Program-made: the position numbers and the translations under genes | In this document: positions 10,444-59,696 of the stretch, in pieces | Numbering within the stretch: position 1 is the first letter of the stretch | Layout: every line of letters starts with the position of its first letter | Notes under the pieces: model-generated | What the model saw: only the letters and a program-made list of their open reading frames with translations | What the model was told of the DNA's origin: nothing | The model's database searches: none | NCBI RefSeq assembly: GCF_027596085.1 | Contig: NC_072460.1 | Coordinates: 11,017,326 to 11,081,325 of the forward strand | Direction of reading: 5' to 3' | From: Anoplopoma fimbria | Lineage: Eukaryota > Chordata > Actinopteri > Perciformes > Anoplopomatidae | Length of the DNA: 64,000 bases

Positions 10444-13400
10444 TTTTTTACATACACTTGAAGTCCATTTCTGCATGAAAAAAAATTAATGTTAAGTTAG
10501 GGATGATAAAAGTATACAAAAAAAATGAACTAAATTTGTAGTTCCATTTTTAGTATCTTCAATATATGTGATACTAGGTCAAATTTTGACTTACTTTGTT
10601 ATAATTAAGTATTTTTGTTTTCCTCATTCCTATCTAATCAGTTTTTTTGTTTTCCTGGTAGAGATGTGGTTTAGTAGCACAAAGGTATCAGGAAGTTGTA
10701 ACATGTAAAAAAAACAGGAGAAAATCGGAGTCAAATTGCACAAAGGAGAAGACAAACAGGCTGCACTTGTTTTGCTAATGCACATTTTTTTTGTTTGCAC
10801 TTTTATTTTTGCCTCATTCACTAAACAGTTCAATGGTGCAAGATTACCATACACAGAATTAGGATATCTGCATGACACATCTATGCTATACAGCGAATGG
10901 ATTATAATTATTACAAATACAGTAAACATATTTACATTTTAATTCAAGCTCCATACAACACAGATATTTACAAAATAAGTATGAAAATGAAACCAGTCTG
11001 ACAAATAATGTACAGTGTTAATGTTGTGGTTTGCCTTTTTTCTTTTGGTGGACAAATCCAAAGGGAACGCAGTTAACTGATATTAATTGTCAGAGGGGAA
11101 GATGAAAACTATCATCGCTAGTTTTGTTTTGAAAGGCATCAACGGAAAAAAAAATCAAAGTGTTGAGGTGAAGAAAGACACCATTACAACAATAGTATAC
11201 TGTCATTTGAGATGTCACTAGCTACTTCATATTATATTCCCTGATATTAGAAACAAATTAAATGAGTTAAAAACCACCCTTATTTTGTTATAATTCAAGC
11301 GGCTGGCTAGCATGAGTAGTGAGTAATATTCTTCAAATCAAAAGCAAACTTTCACTCAAACTACTTTCTAATAAAGCGGAACTAATGTAACTCAACTCCC
11401 CTGAAAAAGATGCAGTGGGTCACACTTTAGTTCTCTTTTTTTTGTTAAACGATGGAAAAAACACACATCTTCATAGTACATTCAACGCTCTCCCAGTTCG
11501 GACTGGAAGAGGCTGCCACACCATCATTTGGTTCACTCTGAGTAGAACAACTAAACCGCACAGACTTTATTTGATCAGTTAGTTGAACGTTTTATTAATA
11601 TGTGCAAAGAGCTGCAAACTAATATGTACATTGCAAACAATAAATACACAATCCAAAATAATGTACCTCTGCAAATGAGTCAGTGAAGTGAAAATGTTTG
11701 CTCTGACCGGTCTTCATATTGATACGTGTCTCACACAATACGCTGAGGTTAATGTGAGGTACGTTGCACTGAGAGCTGCGATCAGTGCATAGATAGCTTT
11801 TCATTATTATTTTTTTCCTTAAAAGACAACACATTTTCTCAGAAACAATTCAGCAGGTTTTGGTTTCTCTGACCAGCAGGTTGGCTGACCCAAGGGCAGT
11901 GACTCCACAATTTTCACTCATTCTGATTTCTGAGGCAAATGTTTTCTGTCTTTACATCAGCAACCAATGAACATATGTCACCAATAATTGCAATAATATT
12001 TGTAACAGGCAGTGTCTACCTCTGTTTCAAAACCTTCAACCCTAATGTCCCTTTCATATGATACAGAAGGCATCCTACTGGTTGGTTGGCCAGCGTTTTT
12101 AAAGCCCATCTGTGCTTGTCACACTTCTACCACTTGAAGAAACAGAGGTACAATTTATCAGGAGCCAAATGTAGCAGCTGTAGTACGATGTACAGAGCAA
12201 ATATTTTCAGAAACAATATCAGAAACAAACTTTTGCGTATACATCGTCCCTTTAACATAACTTCTTTCTTTCTTCCTTATAAACTATCTAGCTATCCAGT
12301 GTAGCCTTGATATGTGCTCTTATCAGTAGTCCTGATAATCATAAATAATCATGACCTTAACACGTGTGATCTGCCCTTGTCTTGCTATAGATATGTGTTA
12401 ATGTGCAAAATAAGGTTAAACACCAATACAGCTGGTTACAACTTAAGAAATAAATGCCCCGTCACATCTTGTATAAAACTTCACTGTGGAATGATTAAAA
12501 GCATAATAGAAAAAAAACAATGTTAATAATTAAAAAAAGAAATGTCAACCTAATGGGAGTTAGATGAGTTTCAATTCAAGAACACAAATATAAAATAACA
12601 AATGGAAACCTGTGGTGCTGCTGAACAGTATGTACTCATTTTTAGACACTATCACTGTCATGACAGTGAGGGGAGTCATGCGTTCGACTATTCATTATCT
12701 GTCCTTCAGGCTATGTGTTAGCAGCTTCATCAATTATCTTCTGGCGTCAAGGCTAAAGCATTGCAACTTCAATCTCTTTCTTACTTCTTCCTTCCATTTC
12801 ACCAAGTTTTGTTTTGTCTTCGGTATCACACGTATGTGATGGCTGAACTAAATATCAGGCTCAACATGTTAGTGTAAGAAAAACTGCTAGAGGAGCTGAG
12901 AGGAATGTTTTAAAACGAGAGTTAACTACCACACTGATCCCAGAACAGACTGCATGTACAAAGCATATTCTGTCCTTCTTTCTCCTCCTCCTCGAAACCT
13001 TGTTTGTTCTTTAGATGAAAAAGCGAAAGGACAGGGACAAATATCTACTCCTGCAGCAACAATCCATTGTCACGTTTTCACTGATGAGATATGATGTATT
13101 TTGGATGTTGACACAAATGCATGATTGTAAGTAATCGCTTGACTGACGGCACTATCGGGGTTGGCGTTGGAAAATGTGCACAGACTGAGGAGTGGGATCT
13201 AAATATCACATGGATGACAGTGGGAATCCAGCCCCGCCCTCTGGGACACAATTTTTTTCAGACTTAACTTTTTGTTTCTTTAGGCCGTTTAGGAGACGGC
13301 AGAGGGGAGCTAGAAGCGGTGGCCTGATGCAAATCTCATGAAGAGAAGAAAAAACTATTAATTCATTAGCAGCAATAGATCTTGAAGTAGCCTTGCTTTT

Positions 13401-14032
13401 GTACATTTTCCCTTCATGGTTTCAACTTTAGGTTATCTGATTTGTTTACATTTTTTTGAGTAAGCAAACCTGGGTAACTCCTGAGGACTGCTGCAGTTAG
13501 CATGCAGGCATCTCAATTAAAAAAACAAAAACAAAACCAAAAGACCAATAATTGAAATCAAACTCTTCTCGGGAGACAAATAACACTGATAGAGACAATT
13601 TCTTTACAGATGATTGGCAAACTGAAAATTAGTGGCCAGAAACAGTTTCTGAAGTATCGTGCACACACAAGTAGACTATTACAACATGCTACTAGTAAGG
13701 GAGTTAGGGAATGACGACAAAGCGGAACAAAAATAGATCGAAACATTGTCATAGAAACAAAAACACAAAAAGCCGAGGAGGAGGAGGAGGAGGGGAAGAG
13801 AAATAGAGAGGAGGAAAGCTAAATTGACAGAGGGTTGTTGGCGGGCGAGGGGGAGGCAAATTTCTCTGGAACTGAAACTTTTAGTCGCATGAAAGGAGAC
13901 TTAAGCCACAAGTCTACTTACAAGAGAAAACTGTCAAGAATCACAATGATTAATAAGTGTTAACACTTGGTATGTTCAAAAGGCTTGCCAGAAAGAGTGG
14001 AAGCCGAGGTTTCTGTGTGCCAGTCAAGCCAC
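10433..14032 (-). other. kif1b: KIF1B-beta 3' UTR (inferred extent)
   Basis: No coding sequence is seen between the KIF1B stop and the pgd side. Minus-strand AATAAA signals stand at 11591-11596, 11567-11572, 10802-10807 and, as two overlapping copies, 10433-10443. Mammalian KIF1B also has a 3' UTR of several kilobases. Which signal is used cannot be decided by reading. 13770-13800 is a GGA-rich run. Confidence 0.5.
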
Positions 14033-49888
<35,856 letters not shown>

Positions 49889-52800
49889 CTGCAGGGAAAG
49901 AACAAAATTAGTGATGCAGTTTATCTGGTTTGAATGTGAATATGAGACAAGAACTACTCCCAAGGTCTTGCAGTTTTACCTGAAAGCCTACCTGAAATTA
50001 ATTAATTTATGATTCATCATCTGTTGCATCACTGCACTAAGATTTTGATTCAATCCTTTCAACCACAATTGAGTATTCAGCAAAAGTTGCTTCTTTGCCG
50101 TAGTTTGAATTATGGCAGGCCTATTGCACTTGTGTCTAGTGAATGTGTACTTTTTTCCTAGTTGTAGTTTAGAGCATCAGATAAAATATGTTTCATTTGA
50201 GACGTTTCTGGTGAATTAACGTTCGTTTGCTTTCTAACTTGCTTTTTCTCACTCTTAGACTAGTTAGGAAGGTTTTTTGAATAAAATCTTGCTGTCGACA
50301 TCTCACCAAACTCCCATCACTCATTTAAAGAGATTATTCATATTCAGTCTCCTGAGACTTAAAAAAAAAAAAGAAATGTTACATCTTGGATCCTGTTTCC
50401 ATACTATTTACTGTATCACGGTTGGCAAATAATGGGTCAATCTTTAGAAGATTCTGTTCAGCTTTTTTGAGAACTGCAAATGTTGTATCAACCTTTACCA
50501 AACACACCATCTGGATTCAGTGTCTTATTTCCTAATACGACACACAATACTGAGTTTAAATAACACAGTTTAAATGTAGTCTATTCTCATTATTCCACCT
50601 GCACCTGTTGCATCTGCAAAGACGTGATGACACAGTATGCCTGCTCTACCCAGCCATTCCCTACGGCCACACAGACATTTCTTAATGAGGAATAATCTGC
50701 AGCCATGCCCGGCATGTCATCCATCTCAACCATGCTTGCTGGTACCCGAGACCTGTGTTCAAGCTTTCCACACTCTGCACTGGATATGTGATGGAGAGAG
50801 AAGGAGATTAAAAAATTACTGTAGGATATTTGTAGATATCTATACCCCAGTTGTGCCTCAAAACCCTGTGTTAAACAAAATGGCCTTTTATTCACTAAAG
50901 CTGCCTTGCATCAGGGTCCAGTGCAGAGAGTTCACTCAGGCTACACAGACAAACGCATACCTCCACCGTCAGTGCAGAGGGTCAAGGTAAAGACGAGGGC
51001 GCAAAGAGGCTCGTAAAAAAGGGTTTGAGTGCTCAAGGGCATGGCAACAATCCAAACAGAGCGAGAATATAAACCAAAGGTAGGGTGAAAGGAAACACTG
51101 TGAATCGGAGTGCATTTTTGTGGGAATAAAACTAGCTTCCTTTTTTTCCCCCCTCGCTATTTCAAAGCAAATCCTAAGTGTGGACAGCAGAGTAGTAATT
51201 AGCTTTGTTTAATGCAAATTCTGTGCTTTGCTAATAGGCAAATTAAAGCCAGGTCTGGCTCCTTGAGATGAGGGTGCTTGAGAGGCTTTTGCATCAAGAT
51301 GTCCCAGGCAGAGTGCCTCATATGTTCAGAGGATTTCAGCAGACTTATCAATAATGCAGGAGATGAGGAGAGACAGGGATTGTATTTCACCCTCCACAGG
51401 TCACATGCTGACAGAAAGCACAGCGTGTCCTCCAAAACCAGAACACTTACTGCTTCATGCTAAATATGTGATGATTGTAGCAGCTTCCAATGCACAGAAC
51501 CTCAAGTAGCTACAACCTAGCACAGGTAAAAACAATGCATTTGTCTGTAACCCCAACAATCTTTAAAAAGGTTAAAAGGTGCACATGCAGAGGAGTAGCT
51601 TCCATATTGGGCACTGCAAGAGGATACAGCAAAACAGGTGGCTAAATAAAGCCAAATTTCACCTTTGGCCTGCCTCCAATGGGAAACTGGAGCTGGGGCA
51701 TGAAGAAATGAAGTGGGGTTTAAGTTACCAGTGCCCCTATTCCCCTTTTCTGGAATAATCTACAGTGGCTATTAACGAAGAGGCAGTCTAATTAAGAGTC
51801 CTTCAGTGTCAGCCGTATTCAGTGCTAACGAGGCAACCAGGCAGTAAAATAAGAAAGATGATGAGACAGTGCCACATGTGGGGCATTCAGACAGAGGGAT
51901 GCCCATGACAGGCCAGACAAACTGTCCTTACTGGGAATCACAGCTGTGTTCTAGCAAGACAAGAAATGATGTGATGCCGTGGCGTAAAAGTGTACCCAAG
52001 CACAGCAGAGCTGCATAGTAGCAGCTAGTGGGAGACTGCTCAAATCCTAGAGGTGAATCATGCTCACGATGTGGCGTGTGAAGGTCTTATTCGATTGCCC
52101 ACTCCACTGCTCTCGGAACAGATAGCCGTTTCACCCATGTGGTCCTGCCAGTGCGTCATACACGTGGGTCTCTCACGTAAGAGTCTATAAATGTGTATTG
52201 AAGGCGAGGATGCAGTAAAGGATGGGGCTGACAAAGGGTTACATGAGTGTGCATTCTCATTTCTAATTACTTGTATTAAATAATGACACATTGCCTGTCA
52301 AGGTACATGCCACTATTTTGTCATCACACATCCGTCAGTACCCCATATCTTCCAGCATGACTCCCCTGATTTGTCTCAACTGAATATCAGTCCCTCTGTT
52401 TACTTCATACACTTGCACCTTTACATCACTCTCTCACACTTACAGAATCTATGTAAGCAGCACTGATACAAAGACAGTAATAGTCACAAATGAACATGTC
52501 AATGAGGAATTCATATTTGCTCCATTTATAGTTAATATTCCCATCAGAGTCACTTGCTTGACTTAAAATGGCAGGCGCATTCTGCTGCCGAATAAACGTC
52601 ATCACTACTCTGTCTTTCTCAACCATGGCAACAGGTATAGGACCAGATTCTGGTTGCCATAACAACCTCAACTTGGCACAGAAGGGGAGGATGCGGCACA
52701 TTGCGTTCTGTTTTCTCTCGCCTCAAGCATTCCCCATTACTGCTCTAGAGAAACTATATAGAACTGCTTAAATGCAGGTTTATGGTCAAATACAATTATT

Positions 52801-55273
52801 TATCAAACTGATTCAGATTGAAAAAATTCTACAACATGCAAAAGGCATAGTGTGAAAAGCTTTAAGATTTGTAATTAAGACAGTAAGCTACTTATCACAT
52901 CAGACTCCATAAGCAATTATAGAACCAACTTTTACGACACAGTAACCTTTTAAATACTTTGTAAATGGAACATTTAATACCATTAATATTATAGTTCATT
53001 ACATAAAGCAAACATATTATCAATTAAAAATCCCAAGGCACTCCTCTTTGCAGAACAGAAGGAACACATTGATTGGATGCAGCCTATACATCAAGTAACC
53101 CTAAGCTGAAAGTCCACAGGCTGAAACTTAACATTATCAGAGAAAGTTTTATCATTTCTCTGTCACCATCAGAACATCAGAAAACACTAAACTTCAATTA
53201 CATAAAGGGATGTCATGCATATCTGTGTGGGAGATTATGTAGGAGACAGGATTCTCTTAAGATAGAGAAATTCAGTCAGAACCCCATATGCAGGTGGCAT
53301 ATGAGGACAGTTTAAATGTTCTGCATTTTCAGTTCTTCTTCAAAATATATAAGACTGATGTGATGCTGGCACTCCACAGGAGCTTTCCAATCCAAGGCAG
53401 GGTGGATACCAGAGTTAACTAACCACAAGCTGCTATCTAAAGAGCATCCCTCAGCTGGTTGCAGCCAGCAGTCAATTTGTGTTCCAGCTTTCAACATGGG
53501 GCCTATAAACTGGGCAGGAAAGCAAAGACACCTCGCTGTAATTAGGTTGTTAGGAGGTCTCAGCACACCAGATGGGGACTAAAAGCTAAACCCATTCACC
53601 TGAAACTAGAAGACAAACGGGGTCTACAATGGCTGAACTAACTGCCTCTCCCTTCCAGTAACCCTCTAAAGGGACCGCTGCTGTAGGTTTGAGCTGGTCG
53701 ATGCCTCTCAATGATCACAGGAAGGAGATAAGTGTATTAAATAAACCCTTACATTTAAAGGAAAACAAATGGGTGAGTTTCTAAGAGAACCAAGGCATTA
53801 GGAGACATAATATCTGTGCAGAATTGTAATTACTATGTGTACTTCTTCTGTGTGCATATGGTCAGCAGTGTGATGTAACGGTTCACTTCTGAAGAATATT
53901 ATTTCATTCGTTTTATTCACTCACAGGATTACAGACTGCCATATCCCACCAAATAATAAAGTGCTGTTTACACCAACAGCACCAAAGCAAGCTTATCCAC
54001 AAGCACTTGGATCAGTATATGTAATGTAAGCAAGGTGACAGTGAAGGAAACACACAAAAATAAAGCGTAACCTTTGCTGTGCCCTGTCCTATCACCACGT
54101 CAAAAGACATCAATACCATCACTGCTCCAATTCTGTGCATCTCCATATATTACAAATGCACACCTGGGTCACAGTTTGTGCATGAGTGGTGAAGCAAAGC
54201 AGCTGTTGAAATGAGCCGATGGCTAGAGCATTGCCACAGTAATGCTAACATGGTTGTTCAGTCTTAAATAAGGAGCATTAAGACTGGATGGGGCGCATTC
54301 TGACGTGGCCGCAGAAATGCTCTGCATTTCGTATCCAGTTTCTTTGGAAGAGAGTGTGTGTGATGGCTCGGTTGCCAGGGCTGCAGTACAGGTGACAGAG
54401 TTGTCACTGGATGCAGCCCAAAGCTGAGGGCTAAAAGTAGCGTCTGAGCACTGCTGTGCTCATTTGACAAACAGCTGAGCTTGCCGCAGCCACAACACAG
54501 GACATACAACGTCTCCAAAACAGAAACAAACATTTGGTATCTTGATTACCCCTCTGGATATAGTGCACTTTCTCGTATTTCAGGATGATGCCTTGAGGCC
54601 TTTCATTAAATTATATCTATACAGCAATTCAATACTCCTCTGCTGAGTACTCCTGCCAAAAGAAAACTTTAACTTTCCAGACATGCAGATGAGTTGGTCT
54701 AGCCAAGAGACGTGACCCTTCACACCAACATCCACCATCACAGTCATCAACTCAGGCAAACAAACTGCAACACACTTTCTTTTAATGATAGGATTTTGCA
54801 TCGTCATTGAATTAGATACACCACTACAGCAGAGTAAAACATGTAACAGTAAAGAAAGGCACAGAGTACCTGCTAACAAATCCTGTTTCTACTCAGAGGC
54901 TGATCACGTCATTTTTTATCTTTCTACTGGGGGAGAGAAGAGGGGGGAAAAAAAGCACAGGAAGACACCAGAACAATGCACTGAATGCAGGGTATTGCAG
55001 TTGTCCACAGAGCCCGCAAAACACATTAGGTAATCTGTTATGACAAGGCTTTATGTTCCCAGTCCCCTCCATCACAATGACCCTTTTCACAACGCCTAAC
55101 CCCCCCTCCCACTCTCCATTTGAACACCACATTTAGAAAAAAGAAACTTTCAATATTGTCGTTGGAGAGTGACTGAAGACTGCTAAATGCAAGCTGCAAA
55201 TTAAAACCACTGGATAGCATTGAAAAAGATGTCCATTTTACGATTGTTGTAAAAAAAACAAAAAACTAAAATA

Positions 55274-55276
<3 letters not shown>

Positions 55277-55312
<36 letters not shown>
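55277..55312. repeat. (TA)n microsatellite
   Basis: About 18 TA units in the 5' intron of KIF1B. Confidence 0.95.
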
Positions 55313-55316
<4 letters not shown>

Positions 55317-58300
55317 TTTTAAATCATTTCTGTAATTGTGTTTGCATGCACCCAAAAAATGAGGTTATTTAATGATTTGGGCAGGAACTATGCAGCTGGT
55401 CAGCAACTTTCCTTTTTTTCCAGAGCACGTACAGAGTGACAGTGCAGTGAAAAGACAAAAAATATTTTGTGGGAGAGCTTGCCATTTATTCTTATTATGC
55501 AGAAATATTCGGTTTCGAGATTTCTCGGAACATCTCTTACCCCAATTAAGAAAACAGTGTTTCCAGCTAAAAAGGCGTTAAGAAATCAGAAGTGGTGTTG
55601 TTTTTGACTTTAACAAATCCATGCCAAAAAGTTAAAAAAAAGAAAAAAAAAAACAAAAAAAACATTAAAACCACTTTAGGTGGGGTCGCCTTTGTAGCTA
55701 GAAAGCAGAGAGAAAGGGCGCTGTCCTGGCCTATGTGCCAGCTGTTCCAGCTCTGACTACTGTCTATTTATACAGCAGCAGATGGCAGCTAGTGCTTTGC
55801 ATGCCGACAGACTGTCAGTGACAGGAAGGAATGGACAGATTTCAGCCGCCCAACCTTTCCGACGAACTCCTCGCCAAATCATACATTGCTCCCAGCCCAA
55901 CGCCACTGATAGCTAGCTAGGGCTGCGAGGGCTCACGCAGACTCACCGAGTTCAGGGTAACAGAGACTAAAGAGAAGCTTCTAGAAGCTATCAGACAGAG
56001 AAAATGTGCTAAGCCAGCAGGACTCCATTCAGAAGCTAAACAAACACAGGAGGACAACAAAGAGAGAGGGATATCAGGCAACCCCTCAGGTGATGACATG
56101 GGGGGTTAAACCCACAACGCACGCACAACTATGATGGAACTCAAAGCTGAAATAACAGTAAATATCCAAATTAAATACCAATGGCTTTCAAGGAATGCCT
56201 AGTGTGTCTAACCAAAGCCTGGAGGACACATCCACCAATGTGTCTTATGAACATATTTATTGTTGTCACCTCAATGTTAACATTAACAAAATGATACAGG
56301 ATCCTTAGTCAGAGTTTTCAGCTGTTTCCACAGCTCAAAGAGGCAATGACTCTCATGGATCAGGTCCAAGAAGGATATTCTTCTCTGGGCAGGTGCTGAC
56401 CAAAGGGCAGGGGCTTTCCAAACACATCCTGTGTCATGGAAAGCAACATTAACACTTCCACAGCTATAGAAGTGTCTGCTATTTCCCAGTTTAAAAATAG
56501 CATTTCATATATTGACAATTTAAACTTGCCTGTGTCAACCTTTTCATAATGGACTTTAGGGAAGTTGGTCCGCATGTGCTAGATAACAGGGATAGTAAGT
56601 TGAGAGGGTGTTTTGAAGTGGGCTGTAGGAGTTGCCTACTTATCCATAGTCGGTGTATCACATACAGTAGATGACGGTCGACACGCAACAAGCTTGGACA
56701 AGCAGACAGGAATTACAGCACGGAAGTAAAACAATGTACTGCTGTGGACAAAGGCAGCAGAAGAACTGACTTTAGCCACCAAGAAGAAAGGCCATCTACC
56801 GTAGATAATACACTAAATATTGATAAATGCCTCATACAACCCAACTTCAAAAAACAGAGTGGAGATAAAGCATTACTTCCAGTTTTAATATCTATATTAT
56901 AAATGTGGAACAAATGTTTTTCTTCTTAGCTCAACTTTGCTCATCCACATTACAAGTATATAGTGAATTAATAGTCCTCACATTATAACAATGACACAAA
57001 ATAAAGCCTACAATAGGAACAGTAATGAAAACCTCTCTGCCAAAAAAGAGGTGCTGATTCAAACAACCTATGACTTTAAAGTAGTGCCATGGAAATGTTC
57101 AAAATATTAAAACATTGGTTAAACTATTTTTATTTAATTCATAGAGAGATGAAAGCTATGATAAGTAATACACTCTAGAACACTGGATTTGCATTATAAT
57201 GTTAATCTGTATATTCAAAATAGTTGAATATTTGTTTTAAATCTCAACTCATGATTAAAAAGTGTTTCAAGACAACATACAGATCATCATATGATCCAGG
57301 CCATGTGTAGACAACAGTGCAGACCATGTTGTGCAGACCAGGGAAATACAGAGCCCCTTACATCCACTGCTCACAACAGGCACCCATTTTACAGAGCAGT
57401 GACCTGGATTTCCTCAACCAACTCAACTCGGAGACCGAATTCTCACTTTAAATGCTCTCTGGCTTTATACAAGCACCATGACATCATGAATACTACTCTG
57501 GCACATGGACCTCACATTTTTTGCTCAAGGCCCATCTTTAAGTTTAAGATATATAAAAAAAAAAAAGAGCTGCATGTTTAACATGTTCGGTGAAGCCAGA
57601 AAACATTTTGGATGAGCACTGAGTGATGCCTCAAGCTAATGTCAGATGACTAACCCCTTTTATCCAGCATTTTCACTGTGGAGGATGGAAAGATGGCAAA
57701 GATGTATCTGGATGTATACTGCTGATCTCAATTAGCTTCACTGTATTCAAACAGTGGCATGAAAACAGCTCCATTTTGGAGCGTCAGAGGATTCCAGTAG
57801 CTAATAAGATCGATAGACAGACTCATGTCTTATTAATTAAGGTTTCAAAATGAATATACTGCCAACCCCCCCGACTTCTTACTCATGAATAATACAAAGT
57901 GAACATCATGCCCACCACCAAGCTACCCGTGCCTGGACTGCAAAGCTCTCTGGTTTGTCTCTGAATTCAGCCCTCAGACTGTGGGTGGAAACAGGACAAT
58001 ATAGTCTGGAAAGAGAGCTGTGTCGGTCAGGGCACAAACACTAAAAACACATTCAATCTCTTGAATGTGGGAAAGTTCAGCCATTTGCCCCAACTTAGGC
58101 ATTGAACCAAAGAGTAGGTTAAAGGAGCAAGCCAGGAGAACTATAACTTTAAAACAAAGACTGGTTGCATCACCAGAACATTGACAAATGATGATAGATG
58201 TGGGCTGCTGTGAGAACAATCTGATTTTCATAGCTTAATGAGTATGACCCTCTCCTTAAAGAAAATCAGCCAGTGACCATACCTACCTACCTGGTACACG

Positions 58301-59319
58301 TGGATGCACGGGCACACTCATGCACAAACACACTCCTAACCCCCCCCCCCCCCCCATGCCCAAAAAAACAGCTGGTGACCCTATTGTTATACAGACAATC
58401 TCTGAAACCCTTCAAATGATTGGGTGCTGCTGTAAAACTGGGACACATTACAGGATTTGGCTGAACTGCATTTCACAAGACTAATTCAGCATTGTGTTGT
58501 TCCACTTTGTCCTGTGAGGGAGGGCGAGTGGTTGGCCTTTTATCTCTGGTCATACTACTAACAATAATGGATTTGTGTGGTCTGGACACCAGCAGCCAAT
58601 CGAAGCAGAGCTCCCCCACCTTATGAGAATCAATATTGAACATACAAAAAAAAAATACATACCATATACCAAATATATATACCATATATCTTTTACTAAA
58701 AATAAGAAATCACAAGTTATTATATGAATATCTGGTGATCTGGTATTACAACTGATTTTCATTGTGCATTAATACCATTTCTTAACCACCAATATGACTG
58801 AAATCAGCACCATCATCATCACCTCTACTTGGCAACTGTATGTGATGCTGCCTCACGCTGTGCTACACGTGAATAGTGCTCGTGCAGGACTTTGCTGCTG
58901 TAGCTGCGTTCACATCACCCATCCCCCCCTCGAGTCAGCTCCAATCCCATCCTCCTCTCTGATATCCCACATTTTCTGCAAAAGGATCCCACAGTTTCCA
59001 CTCAACCCCATCACAGGCTGGAATGGAAAGTGGGCTAAAAAAGATGAGGCGAGAGAAGGTCTGCACACAGTTAGGCTCCAAATGGTTTAGTTATCTTTCT
59101 CTTTTAAGGCAACGTTTCAAAAGAGAATGGAATATAATACATAATTACCAAAATACCAATAGTTAAGTTTTTGTTCTGCCCCTGAGTATTTTTGTGCACT
59201 TGGTCCATTTTGAGAATAGAGTAAAAAAAATATATATATAAAAAGATGAGCACTAAAATACACTTCATCACCTTAGTTGGTATGTTATCTGAGATCCTTT
59301 ACAAAAATCAATTGACCAA

Positions 59320-59696
59320 TTCTTGCCGGTCAAGTCAGATTCTGGCAAAATCAGACAAAATCATGTAGGTTCACCGGAAACTCCATCAGTTCAGACTCTA
59401 GTGGGGCATCTGGCAAAGACCAGCCCACCACAGACAGACCCAGGAGGTGGAGAGCTCCGTGCCTGGCAGCAGCTCTCCATATCCTTCAGCCAGGAGCGGA
59501 GCTTCGCCTTGCTGCTCTGCCGGACTCACTTAGAGACAACACTGACACCACGCTACTGGAGGCCAAGGCCATATTGCTGGGCCTGCTGGAGGTAAGGGAG
59601 GAACGGGTGAACCAAAACCAGGACTGCGCAGGGCAGACTGTCAGACCCTTCCGCAGTAAAATGAGAGGATTTCTAAAAGGGACTCTGGTGCTCTGA
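59320..59696 (+). pseudogene. coding-like island, unidentified
   Basis: A stop-free plus-strand frame of about 125 codons ending in TGA at 59694-59696, with little methionine and no clear start. It includes ELRLAALPDSLRDNTDTTLL and EAKAILLGLLEVREERVNQ. Base composition is richer in G and C than its surroundings, so other frames are open too. It may be a decayed gene or transposon fragment. I do not recognise it. Confidence 0.2.

Noticed and set aside
50588..50895. Minus-strand open frame of 101 codons above the first KIF1B exon, with a chance match to part of QMQ
   Set aside because: It does not encode the KIF1B N-terminus, ends in a stop soon after, and lacks convincing splice sites or codon bias.
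55917..56099. Minus-strand open frame starting MSSPEG, checked as a possible KIF1B start exon
   Set aside because: No similarity to MSGASVKVAVRVRPF and no donor in the right place.
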